Positions 1 through 6,749 of a stretch of DNA of 9,598 nt are shown in pieces (within the stretch, counting starts at the first letter, position 1; each line of letters begins with the position of its first letter). Source of the stretch: an uncultured Rhodospirillaceae bacterium (GTDB taxonomy: Bacteria > Pseudomonadota > Alphaproteobacteria > Rhodospirillales > Casp-alpha2). The translations under genes were made by a program, and so were the position numbers. Below the pieces are notes generated by a model. It was given only the letters and a program-made list of their open reading frames with translations. It made no database searches and was not told the DNA's origin. The DNA lies in assembly GCA_913048145.1 (NCBI GenBank), contig CAJWVP010000093.1, forward strand, positions 1-9,598. Reading direction: 5' to 3'.

Positions 1-626
1 GGGGAATCCACGGCCAACCGTTGGATTTCGAGTACGTTAAGCTACACTGAGAACTTTTCATCTAGGTCATGCCGACTAGGTCACCTCTTCCCAGTCCGAA
101 GGGCATAGGTAAAACAGGAATTCGATATTACGGAACTGGCGCTGACCGTCTGTCATGGTATCGACGTTCCATAGGCTCTTAGCCAAAACGAATCTCCTCG
201 TCGGCTAGGCCTGCGATATACCGGCCGAGCGGTCCAGTATATGTTTCGCTGACAACTCCCATGCTCAGTTAGCGAACCTTTTCGCACGTTCCTAGATCAT
301 AGACCAAAGTACCCCGCGAGCTCCAGAACCCTGGAAATAAGGTTGATCCACGTGTAATCGGAAACATTACTGCACTCGCAATGGAAGAGCCGAACCAGGT
401 GAACCCCTTTAGCCCGTCTCACTTACCCACTTCGCCGATTTACGCCGTGGTAATCACGAGAAGCATTATATTTCTGCGCTTTTTGCGTCGTAAAATTCAC
501 AGCGACCGTGCATGACCATATGCGCTCAATCGTGTTGAGTTCCCTTTTACCCATAATGCAAATTGACATCACCAACGAGGGGAATACCCTACCCCCCGCG
601 GATTTTTCACAACCGAAGTAGCAACC
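1..626. other. Gene-poor left flank, possibly a decayed gene
   Basis: No convincing gene lies between the left edge and cbiX. The plus strand opens with 15 codons ending at a TGA at 48-50 (GIHGQPLDFEYVKLH), which could be the tail of a gene beyond the window but is too short to claim. The minus strand carries four short open frames lying end to end: 423-554 (43 codons from ATG), 297-422 (41 from GTG), 179-262 (27 from ATG) and 76-186 (36 from TTG). The last has AGGAG seven bases before its start. The last three occupy three different frames, which would fit a frameshifted remnant of one gene, but frames of this size also arise by chance. No cobalamin riboswitch B12 box is visible ahead of cbiX. 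Confidence 0.5.
563..590 (+). promoter_or_regulatory. Candidate sigma-70-type promoter of cbiX
   Basis: A perfect TTGACA (563-568) is followed after 16 bases by TACCCT (585-590), which keeps the T, A and final T of a -10 box. Transcription would start near 597 and give a leader of about 30 bases before the cbiX ATG. The -10 match is weak. The overlapping AGGG/CCCT half-sites (579-590) could equally be part of an operator. Confidence 0.3.
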
Positions 627-1715
627 ATGTCTAACAAATCTGAAGACACTGCGACCTCCGAAATCGGCGTCCTGATTTGCGGCCACGGATCCAGGAGCCA
701 GGCTGCCGTCGACCAATTTTCGAATTTCGTCAGTAAACTACCGAACTACCTTCCGAACTGGCCAATTGAATTCGGCTATTTGGAGTTCGCCAATCCGGTG
801 ATTCGCGACGCTCTGGACAAACTCCGTGATCGGGGCTGCAAGCGCATTCTGGCGGCACCAGGCATGTTGTTTGCAGCCATGCACGCAAAGAACGATATCC
901 CGTCAGTGTTGAACGCCTATGCGGACGATCACGGCCTTGAAATCGGCTACGGCCGCGACCTTGGTATAGATGACAACATGATCGCCGCGGCGGCTGCCCG
1001 AGTTGAGGAAGCGATCGAAAGAGCTGACGCGTCAGGCGTCGCGGTTGGCCGCGAAGATACCTGCCTGGTCGTCATCGGTCGCGGCTCCAGCGACCCGGAC
1101 GCCAACTCGAACATCGCCAAGGTCGCCTGCCAGGTAAAAGACCTGACCGATGTGGGCTGGCACGAAATTGGATACTCGGGCGTCACCTTTCCGCTGGTAG
1201 AAGCCTGCCTGGAGCAGGTGGTAAAGCTCGGTTTCAAGCGGATCGTCGTATTCCCTTACTTCCTGTTTTCGGGCGTCCTGATCGACCGCATCTACGGCTT
1301 TACGGATCTGGTTGCCGGTCGCCACACGGATACCCAATTCGTCAAGGCCGATTACCTCAATGACCACCCCCTGGTGTTGACCACCATGGCGAACCGGATA
1401 ACCGGCATCCTCACAGGCGACAACGCCATGGATTGCAACATGTGTAAATACCGTGCGCAGATTTTGGGCTTCGAGGCGGAAATAGGTCTTCCACAGGATA
1501 GCCATCACCATCACGTGGAGGGCCAGGGCGCCCAGGCGCCCGGGTCAAACGTATCGGCATGCAAACTTTGCAACAACTTTTGTACAGGCGTGTGTCGGCT
1601 CGATATGAATCATAATCACCATCATGGGGATGAGCACGATCATCATCACCCCATCTATCCACACGTCAACCACCCTCTCGGCCCGGAAAGCGTTAGAAAG
1701 CACCTGAAAAGCTAG
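627..1715 (+). CDS. cbiX: Sirohydrochlorin cobaltochelatase, long CbiX form
   Basis: Inserts Co2+ into sirohydrochlorin (or a near precursor) in cobalamin synthesis; cytoplasmic. The protein has 362 residues and two CbiX/CbiK-like half-domains. The N-terminal half carries the catalytic metal-binding histidines H20 (GHGSR) and H86 (HAKNDIP). The second half has the degenerate counterpart GRGSSDPDAN (from 151) and a segment from about 190 to 215 typical of long CbiX. After residue 267 comes MDCNMC (C270, C273), the MxCxxC motif linked to a redox Fe-S centre in Bacillus megaterium CbiX. It is followed by HHHH (293-296), a four-cysteine cluster (C312, C315, C319, C323), and a His/Asp-rich tail (329-341) that probably buffers metal. 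The start is supported by family length, but the ribosome binding site is weak (GAAG, about eight bases upstream). No other cob/cbi gene is adjacent, so it appears to be transcribed alone. Function is confident; the role of the extra cysteines is unknown. Confidence 0.93.
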   Translation: MSNKSEDTATSEIGVLICGHGSRSQAAVDQFSNFVSKLPNYLPNWPIEFGYLEFANPVIRDALDKLRDRGCKRILAAPGMLFAAMHAKNDIPSVLNAYADDHGLEIGYGRDLGIDDNMIAAAAARVEEAIERADASGVAVGREDTCLVVIGRGSSDPDANSNIAKVACQVKDLTDVGWHEIGYSGVTFPLVEACLEQVVKLGFKRIVVFPYFLFSGVLIDRIYGFTDLVAGRHTDTQFVKADYLNDHPLVLTTMANRITGILTGDNAMDCNMCKYRAQILGFEAEIGLPQDSHHHHVEGQGAQAPGSNVSACKLCNNFCTGVCRLDMNHNHHHGDEHDHHHPIYPHVNHPLGPESVRKHLKS

Positions 1716-1823
1716 CAGCAAGCCGCATAGGAATGCCTGCGTTTGCATGTTCACCAACGCACATGCCCACGACCTTGTCGACAATAACGCTCCTAGGCGC
1801 TGAGACAGGTTATCCCATACCTG

Positions 1824-1928
1824 CTAACTCATGTTGAATTGAACCAAATACGCCCACAACATTCTACGCCATGCCAAGTCCTGCTGTTTAGCGGCGACGA
1901 TGGCGTAAATTTCATTGGCGGTCCACAT
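1824..1928 (-). CDS. Possible small protein downstream of the YihU-like reductase
   Basis: A 34-codon open frame begins with ATG four bases after the TGA of the upstream reductase. It is preceded by AAGGA at an eight-base spacing, lying inside the last codons of that gene, so it would be translated by coupling. The product (MWTANEIYAIVAAK... ending LVQFNMS) has three tryptophans and reads as one amphipathic or weakly hydrophobic helix, with no signal peptide. It matches no family I know. A short inverted repeat (CAGGT at 1806-1810, ACCTG at 1819-1823) directly follows the stop. Past the TAG the same frame stays open to 1545, antisense to the end of cbiX, so the stop could also be a nonsense mutation in a longer gene. 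Chance is still possible at this length. The rest of 1716-1932 shows nothing else. Confidence 0.4.
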   Translation of the reverse strand: MWTANEIYAIVAAKQQDLAWRRMLWAYLVQFNMS

Positions 1929-1932
1929 AGCC

Positions 1933-2835
1933 TCAATCCTTAAACCGAGGCTTCTCCAACCCCGCTTTCTCGCACCAGAAGTCAGCGAGGCCCGAGAAGT
2001 CTAAACCGCCCCAGCCCGCTGCCCGGGCCTGGCTGAGGCTCTCGCGGGCGACAGCGGCCATGGGCATGGGCACCTGGCTTTTATTCGCCGACTCCATGAT
2101 CAACGACAGATCTTTGTGCGCGAGGTTGATTGCAAAACCAGGCTTTACGTCGCCAGTCAGCACTTTGGTCGCGTAATTCATCTTCAATTGACCGTTGGTC
2201 GCGGAGGTCCCGTGGATAACCTCCAACGACGTTTCAAGGTCCAAATCAAATGCTTGAATTAAGGCCATGCATTCGGCATTCAACTGGCATGATGCGATGG
2301 CCAGAAAATTATTCACCAACTTCGAACGAGTGCCGGTGCCCGGTCTGCCACAGTGGAGAACAGTCGTCCCCATCGCCTCCAATGCTGGCTTAACCCGTTC
2401 AAACACCTGATCCTCGGCGCCCACCATGAACAGGCATTCGCCAGCGTCAGCGTGGGACGCCAACCGTCCAATCGGCGCGTCGACAAAATGACACCCGCGC
2501 GCTTGAGTCGCCATGGCCAAGCGGTCCGACGTTTCAGGCAGCACGGTGGATTGATCCATGAAGATCGCGCCGTCGGGCAAGCTATCGATCAAACCGTCCG
2601 GCGCCAGACCCACGGTCTCCAATTCCGAAGGGCCCGGCAATACAGTGATCGCGATTTCCGCATCCTTGACCGCGTCGTTAACGTCAGAGGCCTGACGGCA
2701 GGTATTAAACTCGGTAAAAGCCTGCATGGGAGAGTCATTGATGTCGTAGACAGCCAGTTGAAATCCCTTGCGCGCGAGGTTCAGGGCCATAGACTTGCCC
2801 ATACGCCCGAGGCCGATGAAGCCAATTTTCGTCAT
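1933..2835 (-). CDS. NAD(P)-dependent beta-hydroxyacid dehydrogenase, YihU-like
   Basis: Member of the 3-hydroxyisobutyrate dehydrogenase superfamily, 300 residues, full length and cytoplasmic. The N-terminal Rossmann fold has GLGRMG (8-13). The all-alpha C-terminal domain carries the catalytic lysine K172 in GTGTRSKLVNN. The substrate loop reads DAPIGRL (119-125) instead of the SGG form of classical 3-hydroxyisobutyrate or tartronate-semialdehyde reductases. It resembles E. coli YihU (3-sulfolactaldehyde reductase, also active on succinic semialdehyde), as do the stretches around 185-260 and LAHKDL. R124 and N175 match the YihU sulfonate-binding residues as I remember them (R123, N174), but the third, S178, is alanine here (A179). 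I chose the ATG at 2835 because AAGGA lies six bases before it and the Rossmann strand starts at once; an upstream start at 2919 would add 28 unneeded residues. Fold is certain; substrate is open, with a C3-C4 semialdehyde or sulfonate aldehyde most likely. Confidence 0.88.
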   Translation of the reverse strand: MTKIGFIGLGRMGKSMALNLARKGFQLAVYDINDSPMQAFTEFNTCRQASDVNDAVKDAEIAITVLPGPSELETVGLAPDGLIDSLPDGAIFMDQSTVLPETSDRLAMATQARGCHFVDAPIGRLASHADAGECLFMVGAEDQVFERVKPALEAMGTTVLHCGRPGTGTRSKLVNNFLAIASCQLNAECMALIQAFDLDLETSLEVIHGTSATNGQLKMNYATKVLTGDVKPGFAINLAHKDLSLIMESANKSQVPMPMAAVARESLSQARAAGWGGLDFSGLADFWCEKAGLEKPRFKD

Positions 2836-2855
2836 TCTATTTCCTTTACGGTCTG

Positions 2856-2870
2856 GTCCCGCTAGGGGAC
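2856..2870. promoter_or_regulatory. Inverted repeat in the leader of the YihU-like gene
   Basis: GTCCC (2856-2860) and GGGAC (2866-2870) form a perfect five-base inverted repeat around GCTAG, about 20 bases upstream of the reductase start. It lies in the divergent region shared with the hydrolase and could be an operator for both genes. It is short enough to be chance. Confidence 0.2.
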
Positions 2871-2943
2871 ATGGACGATAGATTGAAAATGTACACCGCC
2901 GCCCTGGTTGGTAAAACAAGCTCGTCTTTCCTGATTGTGGGAG

Positions 2944-2972
2944 TTGGCGGGTGGTCAGGTATGCGCTAGCTT
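2944..2972 (+). promoter_or_regulatory. Weak candidate promoter of the hydrolase
   Basis: TTGGCG (2944-2949), a 17-base spacer and TAGCTT (2967-2972) resemble -35 and -10 boxes at good spacing. They would place the transcript start about 30 bases before the GTG start at 3009. Neither box is close to consensus. Confidence 0.2.
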
Positions 2973-3008
2973 CTCAGCCAGTAATCACGATACACAATGG
3001 AGGACGCA

Positions 3009-3737
3009 GTGAACGAAGAACACGTGGATATTCAGACGGATGACGGCATTATGCCGACCTTCACCTGCTGGCCCAATGGCGAAGGACCATTCCCTTCCGT
3101 GGTCTTCTACATGGACGCGCCGGCGATCCGGGAGGAACTCTACGATATGGCCAGGCGGATTGCCGCGGACGGCTATTATGTCATCCTCCCTGATTTGTTT
3201 TACCGATATGGCACAATCCGCTTTCCAGAGCGCAATCGGTGGGCCCGGCTGGTCTGGACGGTAATCCTGAAAGATCTATCCAATGCAATGGTCATGGATG
3301 ACACTAGAGCCCTGTTTGCCCACATGGATGGACATCCGGCAGTCAAGGCTGGACCCAAAGCCTGCATCGGGTACTGCATGAGCGGGCGTATCGTCACGAC
3401 GGCAGCGGCGACATTCCCGGATATATTCGTTGCCAATGCTTCGCTTTACGGGGTTGGCATCGTCACTGCCCAGGATGATTCTCCGCATTTAGGGGTCAAA
3501 GATATCAAAGGAGAAATGTATTTCGGGTTCGCCGAAAGCGACGGCACTGTTCCCTCCTATGTGATCCCGACATTAAGGGCCGCCCTGGATGAATATGGCA
3601 TTGACTACACACTGGATGTACATCTCGGAACGGAACACGGGTTCTGTTTTCCACTCCGCGATATCTACAACGAAGCGGCAGCCGAAAAGGCCCATGCACA
3701 CTTTATGGACATGTGCGCTAGGCACCTCCAGCCCTGA
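3009..3737 (+). CDS. Dienelactone hydrolase family protein
   Basis: Alpha/beta hydrolase of the dienelactone hydrolase family; members hydrolyse lactones or small esters, classically carboxymethylenebutenolide in chlorocatechol breakdown. Counting from the GTG, it has 242 residues with the nucleophile C123 in GYCMSG, D178 in AESDGTVP and H210 in TEHGF, so the Cys-Asp-His triad is complete and C123 falls at the same number as in the Pseudomonas enzyme. D36 sits where that enzyme has the triad-assisting Glu36. The GTG at 3009 has GGAGG (2999-3003) five bases upstream. The ATG at 2997 is in frame but has no ribosome binding site and itself overlaps that motif, so GTG is preferred. It is divergent from the YihU-like reductase and shares about 170 bases of control region with it. 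No ring-cleavage genes are near, so the true substrate is unknown and a general carboxylesterase role is possible. Confidence 0.88.
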   Translation: MNEEHVDIQTDDGIMPTFTCWPNGEGPFPSVVFYMDAPAIREELYDMARRIAADGYYVILPDLFYRYGTIRFPERNRWARLVWTVILKDLSNAMVMDDTRALFAHMDGHPAVKAGPKACIGYCMSGRIVTTAAATFPDIFVANASLYGVGIVTAQDDSPHLGVKDIKGEMYFGFAESDGTVPSYVIPTLRAALDEYGIDYTLDVHLGTEHGFCFPLRDIYNEAAAEKAHAHFMDMCARHLQP

Positions 3738-3932
3738 AATGAATAGTTTTTGATTGACAGTCCCGGTTTTGAGTTAGCGGCTGGAGGCAAAGAGAAATAT
3801 CCCAGTCAACGGCGTTACGTCCGACAACCTGAAGAGCGATATCAAGTGGCAGTCGCGTCTGTTAACGCAAACCGATGGTATTCCGGATGTCACAAGCTAA
3901 TCCACAATGACCCCAGGAACAGCTAGCGAGGA

Positions 3933-3953
3933 TTGCCGTCTCTGCCCCGGCAA
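3933..3953. terminator. Hairpin between convergent hydrolase and monooxygenase genes
   Basis: TTGCCG (3933-3938) pairs with CGGCAA (3948-3953) across a nine-base loop. It lies between two convergent genes, where a two-way terminator is expected. Neither strand has a T run after the stem, so intrinsic termination is doubtful. The surrounding intergenic DNA (3738-3997) shows only short open frames. Confidence 0.25.
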
Positions 3954-3997
3954 ATGGCCACTCTAAGAACGCTTACCAACCTAATTTGGCATAGATT

Positions 3998-5317
3998 TTA
4001 CAGACGGCGCATCTGCCGCATGGATTTTTTCAGCTCACCAATATAGAGAACGTGTTCTTCTTCGATAGTATGTCTGAGCGACGCCTTGTAATAGGTCTCC
4101 ACCCACTGTCGTTTCGCAGCAATATCCGCTTCCATGGCGGCAATAGGCGGCAGTTTCGCTTTTCCCAGTTCAATATCCCGCACCCAGCGGGCCTGATGCT
4201 CATAGACCATGTTGAGCGCGGTATCCGTATTAAAGAAGCCCATCAGATACAGCCCCGGCCAATTAGGCTGAACCATGCGTTTGAAAAGTTCCAGTCGATT
4301 ATCCTCAAGGGGCACGATATCCCGGGAGATGAAGGGCAGATCAATCAGATATCCAGTCGCCGCCAACAGAACATCGAATTCTCCAGACGATCCGTCCACG
4401 AAATGAATGGTTTGCCCATCTATGCGCTCGATCCCCTGTTTCACCTTGATCCGGTTGTAAGCGATATCGGTGACGATAGTGCCGTTAGAGGTCACATGAG
4501 CGCGCTGGTTCGACGGCTTGAAACCCAGTTTCGTCATTGACCCATGTACAAGATAGCTCAGCCATCCCGTCAATTTCCGACGTAACCATGTCGGAACCCA
4601 AGGTTGTTGGATCTTGCGCGTGATGTCGGTAAAGGGAATTCCACAAAATAGTTTCGGTAGAATCAGCACGCCAGACCGTGCAACCAACACGCAATCTTCC
4701 GCCGTTGAGCACACATCAGTTGCCATGTCGCAGGCGGAATTCCCCACACCAACCACACAGATCCGTTTACCCACAAACGGCTCTGGGGCCTTATAATCAT
4801 GGCCGTGCATATACTGGCCACCAAAGTCATTCTGAAACATAGGAACATGAAGCGGGCGGGTAAGGTGCCCAGTAGCGACAACGACCGAGTCAAAAAGTTC
4901 CTCCGTCCCGTTCTCCAATACTACTTTCCAGATCGGTTGCTCGCGTTTTGACGGATAAAATGCCGGACGAATATCCACGACACGAGTTTGGAAACGTATC
5001 TTTTTCACCAGACCAAAATGTTCGGCGTACTTAGTCAGATAGCGGTGCATGTCTTCATGATCGGGAAACGCCTGAACCCCCGTGTCAAAATCTAAATCTT
5101 GGAAACGCGTCACGCTCCGGGATGTATTGATATGAAGCGTCCGATAGGCCGAAGACCGCCCGTTATCATTCATAAAACACCACAGACCACCAATCTGCGT
5201 TCCAATCTCAAAGATCGTCACGTTAAACCCGGCCTCAGTGAGATACTTGGCGGCACAGAGACCGCAAGCCCCCGCCCCAATCACAGCAATTTTTTTATCG
5301 GGCTTAGCTTCGGTCAT
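3998..5317 (-). CDS. Flavin-containing monooxygenase
   Basis: FAD- and NADPH-dependent monooxygenase of the FMO family, which oxygenates soft nucleophiles (amine N or sulfur) via a C4a-hydroperoxyflavin. The 439-residue length is normal. In order: FAD site GAGACG (14-19); a GGLW segment (43-46); the FMO fingerprint FxGxxxHxxxY at 165-175; the NADPH site GVGNSA (190-195); and ATGY (320-323), the FMO/N-hydroxylase signature. No membrane anchor is evident, so it is a soluble bacterial-type FMO. Its ATG overlaps the stop of the upstream dioxygenase (ATGA), with a GGGGGA Shine-Dalgarno inside that gene about nine bases before, which argues for coupled translation and a shared pathway. Characterised relatives include trimethylamine monooxygenase and Baeyer-Villiger enzymes; the sequence alone does not choose between them. 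Confidence 0.9.
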   Translation of the reverse strand: MTEAKPDKKIAVIGAGACGLCAAKYLTEAGFNVTIFEIGTQIGGLWCFMNDNGRSSAYRTLHINTSRSVTRFQDLDFDTGVQAFPDHEDMHRYLTKYAEHFGLVKKIRFQTRVVDIRPAFYPSKREQPIWKVVLENGTEELFDSVVVATGHLTRPLHVPMFQNDFGGQYMHGHDYKAPEPFVGKRICVVGVGNSACDMATDVCSTAEDCVLVARSGVLILPKLFCGIPFTDITRKIQQPWVPTWLRRKLTGWLSYLVHGSMTKLGFKPSNQRAHVTSNGTIVTDIAYNRIKVKQGIERIDGQTIHFVDGSSGEFDVLLAATGYLIDLPFISRDIVPLEDNRLELFKRMVQPNWPGLYLMGFFNTDTALNMVYEHQARWVRDIELGKAKLPPIAAMEADIAAKRQWVETYYKASLRHTIEEEHVLYIGELKKSMRQMRRL

Positions 5318-6267
5318 TCAGGAACATCCCCCTTCAATAGAATCCGGAGGAATTCCCGCCGTTCAGAGATATTAAAATTTGTCGTCGCGCGATGCATAGT
5401 GCATCGGTTATCCCATATTAGCATATCACCGACCTGCCATTGGTGTCTGTATTGAAAGCTCGCCTGGAAGGTAAAGGCATAAATTTCATCCAGGATGGCG
5501 TCGCTCTCATCAAGGGGCATTCCCGCTATGTGATCGATCCGGTTGGGATTGATATAAAGCGCATGACGGCCGGTTTCAGGATGGGTCCGAATCAACGGAT
5601 GGCTAACGTCAGGGGTCTTCTCAACTTCTGCATCATTGCGCACCGCGACCAGCGCTTTGCCGCGTCGACTCAAATATTTATGGACCGCGTTGCGGCCATC
5701 AATCCGATGCCGGAGGTCCGCTGGCATGGCGTCCAGGACCGCATGGCAGTCAATGAAAGCAGTGTCTCCACCAACGCTAGGAAGAGCCAGCGCACAGAGC
5801 GCTGTGGCCTTCGCCGGGCTCGCAAAGTACGAATCATCCGTATGCCAATATGTGGCGCGGACATGCGGTTCCTCTCCACCAATCTTATTGTAGTTCGAAA
5901 TCACGCTGATCTCTGGATGCCCCTCCAGGTGGTAGTCGCTTAGCAATTGCACCTGCGGTTCGCCAAAATATTGGGCAAACATTATGAAAGCCTCGGGCGA
6001 GATCGGCCAACCGCGGAGGCATAAGACGTGGCGATCTAGGAAGACCTCCTGGAGACACTGCCAGCTTGCCCGCACAGAAGTCTCCTCTGGGTCGAAATCT
6101 CGGACTATGGCGCCCAGGCTTCCATTCATTTCATCAATAAGCACGTCAATAACCCATAACTTATTCAGAACTGCGCTGCATTTAATCGGGACAAATGCAT
6201 CAGCCAACGTCAATGGCTTTTGTAAATTTGCATGGCGCGCGTCCTCATTCCAAGAGGGCGCGGTCAT
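5314..6267 (-). CDS. TauD/TfdA-family Fe(II)/2-oxoglutarate dioxygenase
   Basis: Couples 2-oxoglutarate decarboxylation to hydroxylation of a substrate, often a sulfonate, aryloxy acid or amino-acid-like carboxylate. Counting from the ATG at 6267 there are 317 residues. The iron triad is H142 and D144 (WHTDDSY) plus H292 (MHRAT), and R303 follows 11 residues later in the place of the 2-oxoglutarate-binding arginine (TauD R266). The fold appears intact. The first 45 or so residues lie before the usual TauD-type start (the 'GSLGAIV' strand at about 49). No Shine-Dalgarno is visible before the ATG at 6267 or before Met47, so the true start is uncertain. It is the first gene of a pair with the FMO (four-base overlap). 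The XRE gene lies upstream on the same strand, separated by 120 bases with a large stem-loop. Family assignment is firm; the substrate is not predictable. Confidence 0.9.
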   Translation of the reverse strand: MTAPSWNEDARHANLQKPLTLADAFVPIKCSAVLNKLWVIDVLIDEMNGSLGAIVRDFDPEETSVRASWQCLQEVFLDRHVLCLRGWPISPEAFIMFAQYFGEPQVQLLSDYHLEGHPEISVISNYNKIGGEEPHVRATYWHTDDSYFASPAKATALCALALPSVGGDTAFIDCHAVLDAMPADLRHRIDGRNAVHKYLSRRGKALVAVRNDAEVEKTPDVSHPLIRTHPETGRHALYINPNRIDHIAGMPLDESDAILDEIYAFTFQASFQYRHQWQVGDMLIWDNRCTMHRATTNFNISERREFLRILLKGDVPE

Positions 6268-6300
6268 GTTGAATTACGAGCCGCCACGCTAATTACCTAA

Positions 6301-6347
6301 ATCGTCTGACCACCACTCCCAAAATGGGAGTGGGATATTCGGACGAT
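6301..6347. promoter_or_regulatory. Long stem-loop between the XRE gene and the dioxygenase
   Basis: The inner stem is a perfect nine-base repeat (CCACTCCCA 6313-6321, TGGGAGTGG 6325-6333) with an AAA loop. An outer stem pairs 6301-6309 with 6339-6347 (eight Watson-Crick pairs and one G-T), separated by a small internal loop. On the minus strand it lies after the XRE stop and before the dioxygenase start, and only TTTA follows the stem, so it is not a standard intrinsic terminator. It may be a weak terminator or attenuator, an mRNA stabiliser, or (inner part) an operator. A TATAAT on the minus strand at 6381-6376 could be the -10 box of a dioxygenase promoter, but no matching -35 box is seen. 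Confidence 0.45.
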
Positions 6348-6387
6348 AAGTATCCATGTATTTTATACTAAATGGATTATAGCCAAA

Positions 6388-6741
6388 TTAGGCGGACTTT
6401 GTGTATGACCTTACAAGACGAAGAAAATGCGTTTTCACATCATCATTCTGGATTTCATCAATTGCCTTCGCCAGTTTTATTGCTCGCGAACTGAGTGCCG
6501 GTTGTAGATTTTCCTTGCCACCGCGGCTCAGGCCTTCAAAGAAGTAAACGACCGCCACATCCAAGACCTCGCAAATGTCCCACAAGCGGCTGGCACCGAT
6601 CCGGTTGATCCCCTTCTCGTATTTTTGCACCTGCTGAAAACTAACCCCCAAAGCAATCGCGAGACCGGTTTGGGTCATTCCCTTGGCCAAGCGCGCCTCG
6701 CGAAGTCGTCTTCCGACATGTACGTCCGTTAGGTGTGCCAT
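6388..6741 (-). CDS. XRE-family helix-turn-helix transcriptional regulator
   Basis: Small cytoplasmic DNA-binding protein, 117 residues from the ATG at 6741. Residues 9-70 form a Cro/C1-type HTH: GRRLREARLAKGMTQ leads into the first helices, and VSFQQVQKYEKG (33-44) is the recognition region, followed by NRIGASRL. This is the short stand-alone form common in Alphaproteobacteria. The C-terminal 'AIDEIQNDDVKTHFLRLVRSY' type helix probably mediates dimerisation. The ATG at 6741 has GGGAG (6757-6753) 11 bases upstream; an alternative TTG at 6771 would add 10 residues and lacks a better site. It may control itself and the dioxygenase-FMO pair downstream on the same strand, but that is inferred from position only. 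Confidence 0.88.
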   Translation of the reverse strand: MAHLTDVHVGRRLREARLAKGMTQTGLAIALGVSFQQVQKYEKGINRIGASRLWDICEVLDVAVVYFFEGLSRGGKENLQPALSSRAIKLAKAIDEIQNDDVKTHFLRLVRSYTKSA

Positions 6742-6749
6742 ATCTATTG

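Noticed and set aside
62..83. CTAGGTCA direct repeat (62-69 and 76-83)
   Set aside because: Only two short copies, 14 bases apart, far from any confident gene start; likely chance.
300..626. Cobalamin riboswitch ahead of cbiX
   Set aside because: Expected for a B12 gene, but the conserved B12-box and core sequences are absent on either strand.
1545..1784. Minus-strand open frame antisense to the cbiX 3' end
   Set aside because: Its lower part is the mirror of the His-rich coding repeat (runs of Met/Ile codons), which opens antisense frames without function.
3750..3926. Plus-strand frame of 58 codons from TTG, and a second frame (3778-3900) with gene-like codons, after the hydrolase
   Set aside because: No ribosome binding site and no recognisable motif; both lengths are within chance, and the two frames conflict with each other.
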